DNA from: Apodospora peruviana
Taxonomy: Eukaryota; Ascomycota; Sordariomycetes; Sordariales; Lasiosphaeriaceae
Assembly (NCBI GenBank): GCA_033439685.1
Contig: JAUEDM010000001.1
Coordinates: forward strand, 9,052,001 to 9,116,000
Direction of reading: 5' to 3'
Length of the DNA stretch: 64,000 nt
How positions within the stretch are numbered: the stretch's first letter is position 1; each line of letters begins with the position of its first letter. Made by a program: the position numbers and the translations under genes. A model generated the notes under the pieces. The model was given only the letters and a program-made list of their open reading frames with translations, ran no database searches and was not told the DNA's origin. Shown here piece by piece: positions 22,099-34,290 of the stretch.

Positions 22099-23061
22099 AT
22101 GAAGACGACTCTTGAGAAGACATTTTTGTTGCTGACGTGGGCGTTGCAGCTCGCCAATGCCCAGCAGTTCGACAACTTCAAGACGCCGTACGAGCAGCTA
22201 GGTTCTTAGCAAGGCCTGCACCGACATCTTGAACATCACCATCTCATACGATAGCGCCCTGACCTCCGTAACTCGATTGTGAGTCCTTTGCTTCCAGCTT
22301 CCATCTGTCCAGAATAACTAGCAATGACTTGATAACTCCCTGCAAAGTGATATTCCCAGCGTCGACGTCCTTAACCCCGACTCCCTTGATAGGATTTGTG
22401 TCGCAAAGTCTCACGACGACCTTAAGAGCTTGCGGACCAACATCACGTCGACTTGCAGTTAACAGACCGACCTGATAGAATTTGGAAAGACGGCATATCC
22501 GGCAACCTTCGTCCTTGACCCACCACATTTACCAGTACGATGTCTCCTGTTATGCAGATAAGTGAGTGTCCAACTTCTCGCTGACATGAGATCCCCTGCG
22601 GGCATACATGCGCTGATGATGACTCTCTGTCTACAGAAAAACCGGGGAGCTGTGCGACGTGTACCTTGGCAACCTGCGCAATCAGTCCAAGGAGCCTGAC
22701 ATCTGTTCGGACTGCATTCTGAGAGTTTATACGATCCAGTTCAGCTCGCCGCTGGGATGCTACGACGAGATATTACAGCAGTTCTCCTCCATCAAGTCCA
22801 AATGTGGGACAGCGGCGGCGACATATACATACACGAAGACGGCGTATTCGACGTCGCCGGCCACCGACAGAGTAACCCCAACCACGTCAACAACGAGACC
22901 AGGGGAGGTGACTAGTACCACAAGAACGAAAGCATCGGCAAAGCCCACACCTCCACCTCTCACCCTGCGACCGGAAATATACCGTCGTGCAAAATGACAC
23001 GTGCAACAACATCGTGCTGGCCCAGAAGGCGTCGACATACAACCGTGGCTCGTACGTATAA
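22099..23061 (+). pseudogene. LysM-domain secreted protein, broken
   Basis: The ATG at 22099 starts a signal peptide (FLLLTWALQLANA, then QQFDNFKTPYEQL). The matter that follows is LysM-protein-like but spread over several frames. ACTDILNITISYDSALTSV is one frame off from 22206. TDLIEFGKTAYPATFVLD is preceded by a TAA (about 22458) and followed by a further frame change near 22520. ELCDVYLGNLRNQSKEPD to CSDCILRVYTIQF lies in the next exon. A Thr/Pro linker then ends out of frame with CDRKYTVVQNDTCNNIVLA, a LysM repeat, before a TAA at 23059. Intact relatives bind chitin or mask it from host receptors and are often next to chitinase genes. At least three lesions make this a non-functional relic. 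Confidence 0.7.
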
Positions 23062-23777
23062 ACCACACCAACCGTACACACCTGATGCTGTTGGTTGTTA
23101 CGGTCCATATTGACTGGCCCGGGTAAAATCAGGTAATAAAGGAAGAACATGGTCAGCCATACGGCGTTTATGTGGAAGCGCAATTACTTGCCATCAGGTT
23201 GTACCTAGGTTTATATCTCTGTTGGTCCTCGGGAGACGAACCCTAGAGGTGGGTTGCCTGATCACCGGATGTAGCAGATCGCGAACGACCGGACACTTAT
23301 TGATTAAGGTCAGGTATTATGGGAACCAACATGCCGTACTAACAGCAAGACGCCCTAATTGCCATGCAAGGTACTGCTGTTGGTCTTATGGTTTCATAAA
23401 GGGTCCTATTGTAGTTCGCTTAGTACTAGCGAGGGTTCAAGTTGCCGATATGTGAGCATTCATCTAAGATATCTGTTGTAGCGGCACCGTAATTCGCAAC
23501 TTAACCTCAACGAGCTCTTTCTCGACCTTTGGCGGCGGCAAGATCGATTGGTTGTAACGCGAAAACCAAGCCGCCAGAGATTTAGGGGTAGCAGTGAGTC
23601 CGAAGACATTATAAACAAGACAGGTATAAATCGAGCATCTCCGAGGCCTCACTCGGCCAATACTTTGGAGCATGAAAGTAACAGTCCCCAAGTTCATTGG
23701 CATCAGGATCCTGCCGTGTATCCTCTCCAGCAAACCGTCTTAAGATATCCTGGTGGCATTTGCATTGCTCACATAAA
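23062..23777. other. Intergenic region between two secreted-protein relics
   Basis: No gene is supported. The loss of the region beyond the single LysM repeat suggests that the 3' part of the LysM gene was deleted here. Confidence 0.4.
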
Positions 23778-23993
23778 ATGTCCGACTTCACCAAGATCCT
23801 CCTAATCGCACTGCTGGCCTCCTCGTGTAACGCGGCCTCGCCCGTCCTTCAAACCCGCCAACCGTGCGGCGAAGGCGCAAAGCGCGTGTGCTACGGTGCG
23901 CCGGACGGCACGTCGCAGAACATCGAGACCTACAAGGCCTGGAAGGCGACGCCTTCGGGCCTCGTCATCAAGGTTGTGCGCAGTCCTACTTAG
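23778..23993 (+). CDS. Short secreted Cys-containing protein, probably truncated (71 aa)
   Basis: ATG at 23778. A signal peptide (ILLIALLASSCNA, cleaved near residue 20) is followed by QPCGEGAKRVCYGAPDGTSQ. That start is shared by a family of small secreted fungal proteins found next to LysM and chitinase genes, in which a longer domain follows SQN. Here the sequence turns into an unrelated short tail (YKAWKATPSGLVIKVVRSPT) and stops. The protein is therefore probably a truncated remnant, although a spliced 3' exon cannot be ruled out. Its position 0.7 kb after the LysM relic fits a decayed cell-wall-interaction locus. Confidence 0.5.
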   Translation: MSDFTKILLIALLASSCNAASPVLQTRQPCGEGAKRVCYGAPDGTSQNIETYKAWKATPSGLVIKVVRSPT

Positions 23994-24862
23994 CTGGGAG
24001 GTGGTTTTGCTTTCTTGCTGGGCTATTTACGCAGAAGGGTTCTTCCTCTGTTAGTTTAGGACATACTATTTCTTATAGTATACATACGATACGATAGATT
24101 GTTGTTGTCTGGTGAGAATTAAATAACTCATTACAATCTTTTGCATTGTACTGCTTCTAGACTTCCCGGGACTGCAACTATCCCTCTCTCTACTCCTAGC
24201 AATACTTATAAATATAATCCTCGATAGACATTTAGAATTTTATAGTATTGCAATTTCCGTTCTTGAAGAATGCCAGCACTGTTTCTCATGCTGGTACAGC
24301 GGTCGTTAACTCTCCCCCTTGCAGTTATTACATAAATACGTCTGCCACTTACACATCTTTGCGGTGGCTTGTAAAACCGAATCGCTGGGTTGGAGAGCTT
24401 TGGCGGTTTTGGTAATGGCTGTTTTGCAGGTGGTTTGGAAAGGTTGATGCGAAGGTTAGGTAGGTTTAGGAGAGGATTATGGTAAAATCTATTGATATAG
24501 ATATGGCTCTCTGCAGTGGCTACGTTAACAAGATGGATTACGTATCTCGTGGATTTCCTTAGTGTACCTTCTGTATCACTGTAGGAATAGTGTAATGCAC
24601 GGCTAGAGCTATATCATTGCTTTTAATCTAATTTATAGCTTTAGCCTTAGCAAGGCAGACCTTTCGACTTGCTGTTCGATATATGCCCTCCCGTAACGCA
24701 TTATTCGATGTTAATAATGAGCAGAAAATGAGATTAAACAGAGGTAAATAATCAGTTACATCCATTCTACCTCGATCTCCGTGATGTAGACAAAGGATGA
24801 GGCCACTGTACGTCAAAGATCGACAGCCACCGATCAACGCCACACGACTATTATCCATGCCA
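23994..24862. other. AT-rich gene-free stretch
   Basis: TATA- and TTATA-rich sequence with no coding signal, visibly more AT-rich than its flanks. This is compatible with a mutated repeat, but no repeat family is recognised. Confidence 0.5.
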
Positions 24863-25907
24863 TTACCTCCCAGGCACTTGATTCAACACCCCGCCATCAA
24901 CAACAACAATCTCCCCATTGACATACCGATTCTTAGCCAGAAATAAACACGCCATGGCCATCTCCTGGTCACTACCCGCCCGTTCAGCGGGAACAGCATG
25001 CGGCTTCCCCTTAACCTTCTCATCCTCCAACACACTTTTCTGCTTATCATCGCTCGCGCCAGTCGTCATCTCACTCGGAAAATACCCAGGCGCAATACTA
25101 TTCACCCTGACACCCGTCTTCTCAAACTCGGTACTCATCAGTTTTGTGAGGTGAACAGTCGCTCCCTTGGCGGCATTATACGAGAAATGGCCCTGAGAAC
25201 CGCGCATGATCCCGCTCATCGAGGAAATCACGATCACCGATGCGGTAGACATGTGGTTGTCGGAATGGTGTTTAGATGCGGCTTGCAGGAGCGGTAGGAA
25301 TACTACCGTGGTGAAGTAGACTGATGTGACGTTTGTGTTGAAGACGTCGCTCCAGGAGGAGGGGTCCTCCTTTTCCCAGAGCCGGGCCTTCAGTTCGGTT
25401 GCATTCGACAAGTCTGGCACTGCTTTGGGTCCGGAGATACCGGCGTTGCATATCAGCAAGTTCAGGTGGGATTCCGTTGCTGAGAGCCGGGTGCAGATGT
25501 TGGATAGGTGCGATTTGGATGTTACGTCGCAGGGTCCGATGCTTCATTCACAATGTTAGTGGGAGGTGGGTGGTAAAGGGGAGAGGCCCGGAAGGAGTAG
25601 GGGGGAAGGGGGGTGTAATACGCGATGATCTTGCCTGGTCCACCTTTGGGGGAATGTGTTGCCGCCGCGGAGTCGAGGACTTCCATCCGCCGACCTGTGA
25701 TGTATACCTTGGCTCCTTGTGTCATGGTTAATATGACATGGTGGCTGACGGAAAGGGAAAGGAAGTAAGGTAAGGTAGGTAGGTACCATTGGCTGCCAGG
25801 GCCTGCGCACACATCAGGCCGATTCCCGTGCCACCGCCTGTGACGAGACAGACCCAGCCCTTGACGGAGAAGAGCTGGGAAGCCTCGAGCTCTGGTGTAT
25901 CTGCCAT
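24863..25907 (-). CDS. Short-chain dehydrogenase/reductase (297 aa)
   Basis: Minus strand, exons 25907-25787, 25715-25622 and 25541-24863, all in frame. The protein has the classical SDR order: nucleotide-binding TGGGTGIG near residue 25, AKVYITGRR after the second strand, NAGISG, SSMSG with the catalytic Ser region, the catalytic YNAAK (Tyr and Lys), and PGYFPSEMT after the active site. It ends VNGEIVVVDGGVLNQVPGR, typical of NADP-dependent cytosolic SDRs that reduce carbonyls or oxidise secondary alcohols. The exact substrate cannot be told. It is tandem with the amidase gene downstream (same strand, about 770 bases apart), which may or may not reflect a shared pathway. Confidence 0.9.
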
Positions 25908-26677
25908 TGTGTGGTATGTTTTGCTTGGCTGCGGAATGTGGAAACGGAAAAGTTGAAGACCAAGGTTCAGTTTGTTGTTACTGTGAGGGGAGATAGAGAC
26001 AAATGGTGGTATCGGTCGGACTTGGGTTCTCAAGTAAACATGGTCAGACCATAAATGACGTATCTCGTTGCACTACGGTTCTGTTCCGTCATACTCGACG
26101 CATTGACAAAGCGCAGGTACGCTGAGTGCAAATCTGGCTGCCAGAGCTAGGTAAGCAGGCACGTGGCAGGTGGTATGAAAGCATACCGGAGCTGAGCGGA
26201 AACGGACTACCTTATTTACCCGGGTTATAGATGTAGGAATGGCGATGCTTGAATGCCAAAAGTCCTTTAGAACTGTCATCAAAGAGTATACAAGCACCCT
26301 CCGGTCTCTGTCTATCCTCCACTTCTACTCATTCTGGGCAGCGTCTACAACTACCTCTGCCGGGATTTAAAGCGTGGTGAGTTACTTCGCCAGAACCTAG
26401 TCCAGAGGGGAAAATACCTTTCACATCTAACACATAACCTAAATTTCATTTTCCCGGACAGATAGTACACATAATTTAAAGTCCGTTACAGTGAATCGGA
26501 TATAATCACCTGCCAGTTCAAGATATAGGTCGTAAGAACATGAATTATAAGGTTATGCAGCAGATGCAAACGTGTTTTTCTTGTCCAGGCAGGTATTTGG
26601 CAAGTAATTGCATTAGAGGTTTTAACTCCCGGTAGAGGTGTAGAACTCTTATCCTGCACCGGGCATTATTCCGTGCA
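25908..26677. other. Intergenic spacer
   Basis: This is the promoter region of the SDR gene and the 3' flank of the amidase gene, both on the minus strand. No extra gene is visible. Confidence 0.4.
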
Positions 26678-28739
26678 TCAAGGTTTAGTTCTGGACGTTT
26701 GCAATGCAGCGTAGACAATCTTTGCAATAGCCAACACCTTCTCCTCCTCAAACTTGCGCGCGACAATCTGCAGGCCGACGGGACCGCCGTGGTAGAGCTC
26801 GGGGTCATCTGAGGAGTCAACGAGTCAGCGAATGTAGAAGAGAAATGAGTACGTCCCGTGATCTTACAAGAGTCCCAGTTGTCCTTGTCGAGTTCGCTAA
26901 CCGGCTTGTACGCAGTATCGACGACATCGACAGCCTTATCGGCCCTGGTCACCGGAATGACGGCCGCGCTGTAGTTCAGCAAGTTGATCGTCTCGGTATA
27001 CCCTGAAACATATCGGTCAGTCAGTCTCCAGACATGGGAGAAATGAGAAGGAAACTCGCCTGTATAAAAATACCGACCAGGAACAACCGCGGCATGCGGC
27101 GCCACAGGCATGATGACCGCGTCGACGATTTGTCCTATTCTCACCCCCATATCAGCCCCTCTTCCAAAACTTATACATGTACGTCGACTGACCGTCGTCC
27201 TGAACAGTCGAGTTCCAGTAATCACTGTACTTGATCTCATAAGCAAGCCCCTGGATCGTAAGATCCTGATACTGAAGCAACGGCATGGGATCTCTAAGCC
27301 GGAACCCCTCCTTCAGCGCAGGGATAAGCGGTTCCCCCGACCGCTCAAGATGTGAATGAACATCATGCGCCCCGTCCGCCAGGAGGAACTCGAGATGGAT
27401 GTCCCTTCCAGGTTTATGCGACGGCGGGTTCCAGTCCACGACTTTATGGCCAGCCTTGCTGACCGCCTCAGCAAGTATCTTGACGCCTCGTCTAATAGGC
27501 GGATGCGGCTCGACGATGCCGTCCGTCCAGAACACACCGATCTTCAGCGGCCCTCGAGACAGTATATCGTCAACCACGTCCTGGCGATACGGAATGGGCA
27601 CGACAGCCGGATCGCGGAGCCACGGGCGCGCGGCCATGGCCGCTCTCAGCGCCAGGTCCAATCCGCCCAGCGAGCTTGACAGAAACCCAACGGTCGAGCG
27701 GTACGTGTTCTGACCGGGATTCGTGTTGGCCATGTCGCGGTACGTGATCCTCTCGGGAGTCGGTTTCAGCGAGAAGACGCCGCAGAAGGCGGCCGGGATG
27801 CGCACCGAGCCGCCGATGTCGGTACCCACGCCCAGGGTACTGCCCCGGAGGGCGAGCAGAGCGCCTTCGCCGCCTGACGAGCCGCCGCAGGAGAGGTTTC
27901 TGCTGATGGGGTTGAGGGTACACCCGATGACGTTGTTGATGGTTTCTCCGAACTGTGAAGTTTAGCAGGCTGGGGGAAAGCTCGAGATGAGGGAGGTAAT
28001 GAGTGGGTGGTGGTCTGGTACTTACAAGCAGTGTTTGGGGAAGACTTGTCTTTCATAGATGTTAGTTATGTGAAAACAGAGACAGACGGTGGGAAGACAA
28101 ACCTTGCAGTACAGCACAGCACCTTGAGACAGCAAGTCGGCGGTAATTTGGCTCTCAATCTTATGTGCATCCTTTGGATCCGTAATGCCCAGATTGCTCC
28201 CGATCCAGCCAACGTAGCCCATGGTGGTGTCGACGCCCTTGACGTGGAACTGATCTTTTAGGGACACGGGCAGGCCATGCAATAAACCCAGCGGCTTCCC
28301 ATTCTTTTCGTACAAGTCATCAAGAAACTTGGCTCTCTCCAAGGCTTGGACAAAAAATATCTCGTGAAGGCAGTTGTTCTGGACACCCATGTTAAAACAC
28401 GCGGGCATACATCCTGGGAGCGGGGTTTCTGTGCCCACATAGACTTACGATCTGATGGGCGATAGCGGCGGTTTTGCAGAATGCGGTCGTGACTTGCAAC
28501 GCCGTGAGTTGCCCATCTGTGATGTGTTCAACGAGGTCGAGGCTGTCTGTGGTGACGATGGAGATCGTTTGAGGGTCAAGAAATTTCTGGATAAACGGTC
28601 CGGTGAGGTCGTGTTGCTTCGCCGCCAGCTCCAGGTCCTCGGGACTGAGGCGCCATTCCGAGGGGATTTTGGCGAGCGTGCTTGCGCGCTTCTCCTCTGC
28701 TTTGATCTCCCACGATGGCTTGGAGTCGTTGCTGCTCAT
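26678..28739 (-). CDS. Amidase signature enzyme, acetamidase-type (563 aa)
   Basis: Seven minus-strand exons: 28739-28449, 28378-28103, 28049-28026, 27952-27193, 27134-27060, 27002-26868 and 26808-26678. They sum to an intact 1692-base frame. The amidase signature Ser-cisSer-Lys triad is visible: Lys in PVSLKDQFHVKG, cis-Ser in CGGSSGGEGALLALRGS, nucleophilic Ser in GTDIGGSVRIPA. The N-terminus has no signal peptide, so the enzyme is probably cytosolic. Family members hydrolyse small amides to carboxylate and ammonia for nitrogen supply. Two splicing oddities: exon 3 is only 24 bases (eight residues, TSLPQTLL), and intron 5 begins with GC (GCGAGT at 27059). Both are forced by the conserved protein order and by frame. 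Confidence 0.92.
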
Positions 28740-31152
28740 TATATATACTGGTGGTATCTGGTGCGTGTAGTTGATGTTTCAGTGTGATGATTATCTAGAT
28801 GTGAGTGTTAAGAGCTGGGAGATGGGAACCAACTCGGAGCACGCACACTCTCCGCCTCCGCACTCCTGCGGGACAGTGTGGTGCATGTCATGCCTGGATA
28901 ATGCTTGTCGAGCCAATCAGCATCAGCCATTAGTCCTTTGCATGCGGTACAGGGGCTGTGTTAGCACCCAATCAATCATGCTGCAGCCGAAATAGAAGAG
29001 CCCCAGCGTCGTCGTAGAGAGATAGAATCCAGACAAAAATTAATTGACTTGAAAATAAAGGCAAAAACTCAGAAGACCGTTCGTCAAGTGTCATGGATTA
29101 ACACGCGAGGGCCGACAGAACCACAAGTTTAAATGAATGCAACCACTATACCAACTGGCCTTCTGAGTTGAAATGCTTGCTTGCAAAACTTCCTTATATC
29201 CTACGGTCGGTCCTGGTGGCCATCAAAGGTCCGCTTCCCGCCTATCCAGCAAAGGCGGAGATAGCATGATCGCAGTGAAACGCCGCTTAGTTCTAGGTCT
29301 AGACTTCCAATCGAAGATTATGCATGGCGAGTTCAAATGCGAGATGGCCAGAGGCTTCCAACTAAGATTCAATACAAACTTCACAGCAGGAGAACAGATA
29401 CAACCCCAGCAATACCCCTATTCTCTTTTCCCGCCGAGAATTGAACCCAAGTCATCAGTTTCATCATGCTGGAAACCTTCTGATGACAACCTCATATCTG
29501 ACTACTTTTTTTTTATACTACTGAAGGTGCAGAAGACGCAAATATCTGATTCATTCATTGTCCATTCTTCAAGTGTCAGTCACCGAATTTGTAACGTTTT
29601 ACAACGGCCATGGTCATGACAGCCATTTTAAATCCTTGTATCTGGTTCAGCTGAATGAGGTGCGTGGAAACATCACTTCCATCCGCGTCTATAAGCCGCA
29701 ACAGCCGGCGCAACTAGTTCCCTCGTCTTGTGCACTCCTTTCTCCTCACATCATTGTCCGATCTCTTCCCAGTTCTACTAACATCAATGGCCTGCTACTC
29801 AGACCAAGTACAATAACGGCTTCATCTAGGACAAGTAGTAACTGTCTCAACTGTCCAAACAATGTTCACGCTAACACAGCGTCTCTCAAACGAAGGGACC
29901 AAAACCGTCCTCACATCACAAGAGGCTACATCCGCAAATTCACACTCCAATATCTCACCCGCATTGACGAAGTTTACGAGATAAGTTGCGGTCCTCAGTG
30001 TTAACTACGCCGACGACGCTGAGAATAGGTTACCTGCTAAGAGTTTTAACTACCTCCAGCTATAATAAGCAGATTACCAGATGGCAAGGCTTAGTCCACT
30101 CCGATTTCACTTGGTTGAAGGTTCAACTTGAAGTTACCAAGCTACAATAGAAGAGGTTGTCTGAGACTCTTAACGGCAAACACAACAAGCGCCAATGGAG
30201 ACTTCGAGCTTCGTACAAAAGTCATTCTGCGGACAGGATGCCCGTATTATCACGCACCTCGCAACCTCAACAAAGGCGCTGAGAGACTATGGAAACTCAG
30301 CTGTTTTGCACCGTAGCTTGGTCCTGAACCTAATACAGGTCTCACGTCGTCCAGGTAGCTAGTTCGTATAAAGTCAAGCTAAGCGTTAACCATGAACACA
30401 CACCACCGGGAAAAGCCCATCCAAAATCTTGGCGCCAGTGTTTATGTGTTAAAAGGAGTTAGTGCACCCTCTTCATGACGTCAACCACAAGTTCACAACT
30501 CGCAAACATCCATCCAAAATTGTCGGAGCAAACCACCCGAGAAACTGGGGTTAAAATTCAATAGTCTCATGAGCCTCATCCTTTGTAAGGCATGTCGTTC
30601 TTCGGAAGCGGTCAGAATCGCCGACATGACGTTGTTGAAGATAACGAGACCGTTGCTGCGAACTCCGCACATAGTTTACCCCGCTGATAACACCTGCATC
30701 TCGAAACCCCACGGCGACATCTCATAATTCACGCGAGAACCATGACTAAGTAACTGAAGAGCCGCTTTCCAGCTGTATTTCCTCCAATCAAGGACATATA
30801 TGTCGTCGTCAGCCAAGCATTATGTTCCCGACAGCCGGTGCAATTGCTTATCTGACACCATTCCCAACCTCACGGATGCGTTCTTGGCATACATGTAGCC
30901 AGCCACCCCCGCGATGCATGCCACGAGTCTGCCATGTCTGCCATGTGCCGGTGTCCCGGTACCCGGGAATCGGGTTGCTGTTGCTGATAGGCGTTAACAT
31001 GTCCGGCGACGAACTGAGGTGCCGGGCGATGGTGATAACGACAAACCGAAGCTTCGTGATATATAAACCCGGGGTCCGGTGCCTAGGGCCGTCATCTCGA
31101 GTCTGAGAATCATTCTGCACCTCCTCAACATCCGGAGAAGAGACTGGGCAAC
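28740..31152. promoter_or_regulatory. 2.4-kb region between two divergent amidase genes
   Basis: No gene is supported, and frames near 29173-30004 look non-coding. The region must carry the promoters of both amidases. Several GATA words occur (about 28785 on the complement and 29255, 30645, 30982), as expected for nitrogen-regulated genes, but their frequency was not tested. A TATA-like word (TATATAAAC) lies near 31062, 90 bases before the secreted amidase ATG. Confidence 0.4.
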
Positions 31153-32887
31153 ATGGCAAGACTCTCGAACCTCCTCACCGCAGCTTCGGCCGTATGTTTG
31201 GGCATCGCCTGCCTGGCAAGCTGCTCAACAGGTAAGTACTCACACCCATTTCATACTCCCAGCCCACAACTAACAATCTCCACAGTCAAGGGTGTCCCAT
31301 TCCCAGCCCTCATCGACGTGACAATCGATGACCTGGAGGAAGGTCTGTCGAGAGGTCTCTTCACTTCCGTAGACCTCGTAAAGGCCTACCTCGCCCGCAT
31401 CGAGCAGATCAACCCCGTTCTGCACGTCATCAACGAGGTGAACCCAGACGCGCTCACCATCGCCGCCGAGCTGGATGCGCTCCGCGCCAGCGGCACAACC
31501 ATCGGACCGCTGCATGGTATCCCCATCATCATCAAGGATAACATCGCCACGGCCGACAAGATGAACAACACGGCCGGATCCTTCGCCCTCGTCGGCGCAA
31601 AAGTCCCCAGAGACAGCACCATGGCCGCGAAACTGCGCAAGGCCGGCGCCATCATCCTCGCCAAGGCCAACCTCAGCCAGTGGGCAAACTACCGGAGCAG
31701 CAACTCGTCCAGCGGTTGGTCAGCGTATGGAGGGCAGGTGACCGGTGCTTACTACCCGAACGAGGACCCCGGTGGCAGTTCCTCCGGCAGTGGTGTTGCT
31801 GCTGGCATTGGTCTGTGTCTGGCGACGCTTGGAACCGAGGTTAGTGTCCCCATTTTTCAGTCTGGTGTGCTCTTGTTGACATGTTCCATGCATATAGACC
31901 TCGGGTTCCATCATCTCGCCGGCACAAAAAAGCAACCTGGTGGGCATCAAGCCCACCGTCGGCCTGACATCGCGGTACCTCGTCATCCCCATCAGCTCGC
32001 ACCAGGACACCATCGGACCGTTGGCGCGCACAGTCAAGGACGCCGCCATCATCCTCGGCGCCATCGCAGGTCCCGACCAGTACGACAACTACACCTCGGC
32101 CATCCCCTTCGGCGACAAGGTCCCCGACTACGTGTCCGCATTAAACGCCTCGGCCCTCTCGGGCGCCCGCATCGGCATCCCGTACAACGCGCTCAACCTA
32201 ACCGGCAACCCAACCGAAATGGCCGCCTTCTTTTCCGCAGTCGAGATCATGAAGTCCGCGGGCGCCACCATCGTCGACGCAAACTTCACCGTCGCGCAGC
32301 CCAACACGACCGCCGTCGTCTTAGGAGCGGACTTCGTGTCCGACTTGGCCGCCTATTTCTCCGAGTTAACGTACAACCCGTACGACCTGCACTCGCTCGA
32401 GGACCTGCGCAACTTCACGCAAACCTTCGCCAACGAGTCCTACCCCGACCGCGACACGGCTCGGTGGGACGCCGCGCTTGACCTCGGCTTCAACAACACC
32501 GACATCCGCTTCTGGCAGGACTACCAGAACAACCTGTACTGGGGCGGCGAGGGCGGGTTGTTCGGCGCTATCGCGCGAAACGACCTCGACGCCGTCATCA
32601 TGCCGACCAGCCAGTCTGCGGGCAGGGCAGCGATCCAGGGCGCGCCCATCGTCTCGGTGCCGCTGAGCTATTATCCTGCCACGTGGAACGTGACCAAGAA
32701 TGCGAGGGGACTGGTGCAGCAGGGGCCGAATGTTCCGTTTGGACTTGGCTTCTTGGGCGATTTGTTCACGGAGGAGAAGCTGATTTCGTTGGCGTATGCG
32801 TTTGAGCAGAAGACGCAGGTCAGGATCAAGGGGCCTAAGCCATATATTGCGCCTAATATCGAGCTTGGGGATATTGTTGGGTTTTGA
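31153..32887 (+). CDS. Secreted amidase signature enzyme (540 aa)
   Basis: Three exons, 31153-31231, 31286-31839 and 31898-32887. The N-terminus MARLSNLLTAASAVCLGIAC is a signal peptide. The mature protein has the amidase order: IDVTIDDLEEGL, LHGIPIIIKDNIAT with the catalytic Lys, and NEDPGGSSSGSGVAAGIGL with the cis-Ser. The nucleophile region TLGTETSGSIISPA is rebuilt across intron 2, followed by VGIKPTVGLTSRYLVIPIS. Many N-x-[ST] sites (NYT, NAS, NLT, NFT, NTT, NES) fit a glycosylated extracellular enzyme. It is close to GatA-like secreted fungal amidases of unknown substrate and differs clearly from the cytosolic amidase 2.4 kb away, so this is not a recent duplication. Confidence 0.93.
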
Positions 32888-33291
32888 GCGTGGTTGGGAA
32901 TCTTAAGTAATTAGTAGATAGTTGATAAACATAATCTGGTGTCCGTACCTTCAACTGATGGCGGCGAGGGTTTAGATCTAGTCCATGTTCCAATCATCAT
33001 CCGCACATCATACAACCAATTCTTCTGGTTCACACACCACCCCATCTAACAAATTGATGTCACACCCACTTCCCATTATCCTCCTCCCAAGTGAGTCTAG
33101 TTGTTGCCCAATTACCCGTATCTTTATGGCGGGCAGATGTTAGCAGCTATTTCCTCGAGCAGAAGACGCTGTTCGAGGCCTCTTTAGACGGACCCGAACT
33201 CCTTCTGAGGACCACCTGTAATACATCTTCAACGTATATGCTGTTCCTCAGATAGTAGCACAAGCCAAAACAAAGATAGCACAATATAGTG
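32888..33291. other. Intergenic spacer
   Basis: 3' flank of the secreted amidase; no gene visible. Confidence 0.4.
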
Positions 33292-34290
33292 CTAGTTAGA
33301 CCTACCTCCAAACCATTCGCGGACTTGCGAGTTCATAAAACTTGGAACATCGGGGTACTTTGACGGTCTCCCGAGTGTGCCAGACGACGGGGGCCTCCAC
33401 TCCTGGAGCTTTTCACCCATGATGTCAGCAGGATCCGTACACGTTAGAAGTGCTGCCGAATTCGTTGGGTTATGCCACCGTATGATGCTGCTTAATGTCG
33501 TGCCGTGCAGAGCCTGTATATACTCTGTACGCTCCTTGAGCTCTTCCTGCCTCCAGCCACCGGTCGGGTCCTCAAGACAGGCCAAGACCCACCCTTCATC
33601 AAACTGGAATCCGACACCAACTTGTCCTTCATACTGTTCAGGCACGCGGACTAACACTTTCCGAGGTACTTCGGCACCAAAACGAAGCCAAACCTGGAGC
33701 TCATCCTACATGGAGGTAGGGACAGAGCCCTTGTCGAGGAGTGTAAATGCCCGGAGGAAACGAAGCACGACGTAGTGCCAAGGAGAGGTACAGTGGGTAT
33801 CATCTTCACAGTTCAGGACTGGAAAGTAGGTAGGTCAGCTCGAGACTTCGCCCCACAGTACAACAGTCCACCCTTATTTTTCTCAGTTTTCTCCTTGCAC
33901 TCGAAATAGCGTCTAGACACTTGCCAGTGTTTTTCTCACTTGAGTCTTTTATTCCTTCAAAGCCATTGGCTTTTTCAACCCGCTCTTATCTATTGGAAGT
34001 ACCGCACTTACAAACAAAGCCGGGGGGTATGGTATCATCTGGCGATGTTGATACCAACGCCTTAAAGTCTGATGATTGCCGGTCCCCTGGAAAGTGAATA
34101 TTCGGCGACACACCGCTCTCGAACAGGGCCGTGAGAATGGGGGCAATGCTGGGAAAGGAGGCTTGACACAACCAGTATCGGCGATGTGTTCCTCTTGCCA
34201 CCGCAGCCATCATGAGCAGCTGGTTTGTAGCGCAGTTGATAAACCCCGGGTCTCCTAGCTTTTGGACCACGTAATCGATTGGTGGGTACA
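33292..34290 (-). pseudogene. C-terminal relic of an ankyrin/NLR-type protein
   Basis: The minus-strand frame from 34290 reads INCATNQLLMMAAVARG, then ILTALFESGVSPNIHFPG, which has the L-L-x-x-G-x-x-[PV]-N spacing of a terminal ankyrin repeat. A GTAAGT donor follows near 34015. A second block reads SPWHYVVLRFLRAFTLL, then DELQVWLRFGAEVPRKVLV, and runs to the stop at 33292. In such proteins these blocks follow one another. A TAG at about 33706-33708 interrupts the second block in frame. A CAG-to-TAG change would explain it. The region looks like the decayed 3' end of an NLR-like gene with no visible NACHT part, but each match is weak. Confidence 0.4.

Noticed and set aside
29430..29500. tRNA-like T-arm (GGGTTCAATTCTCGG) on the minus strand
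   Set aside because: No matching acceptor stem, D-arm or anticodon arm can be folded around it; the T-stem relies on G-U pairs. A tRNAscan run would settle it.
29173..30004. Two overlapping frames of about 148 codons
   Set aside because: The first is made of low-information sequence without motifs, the second likewise. No splice logic joins them and no family is recognised.
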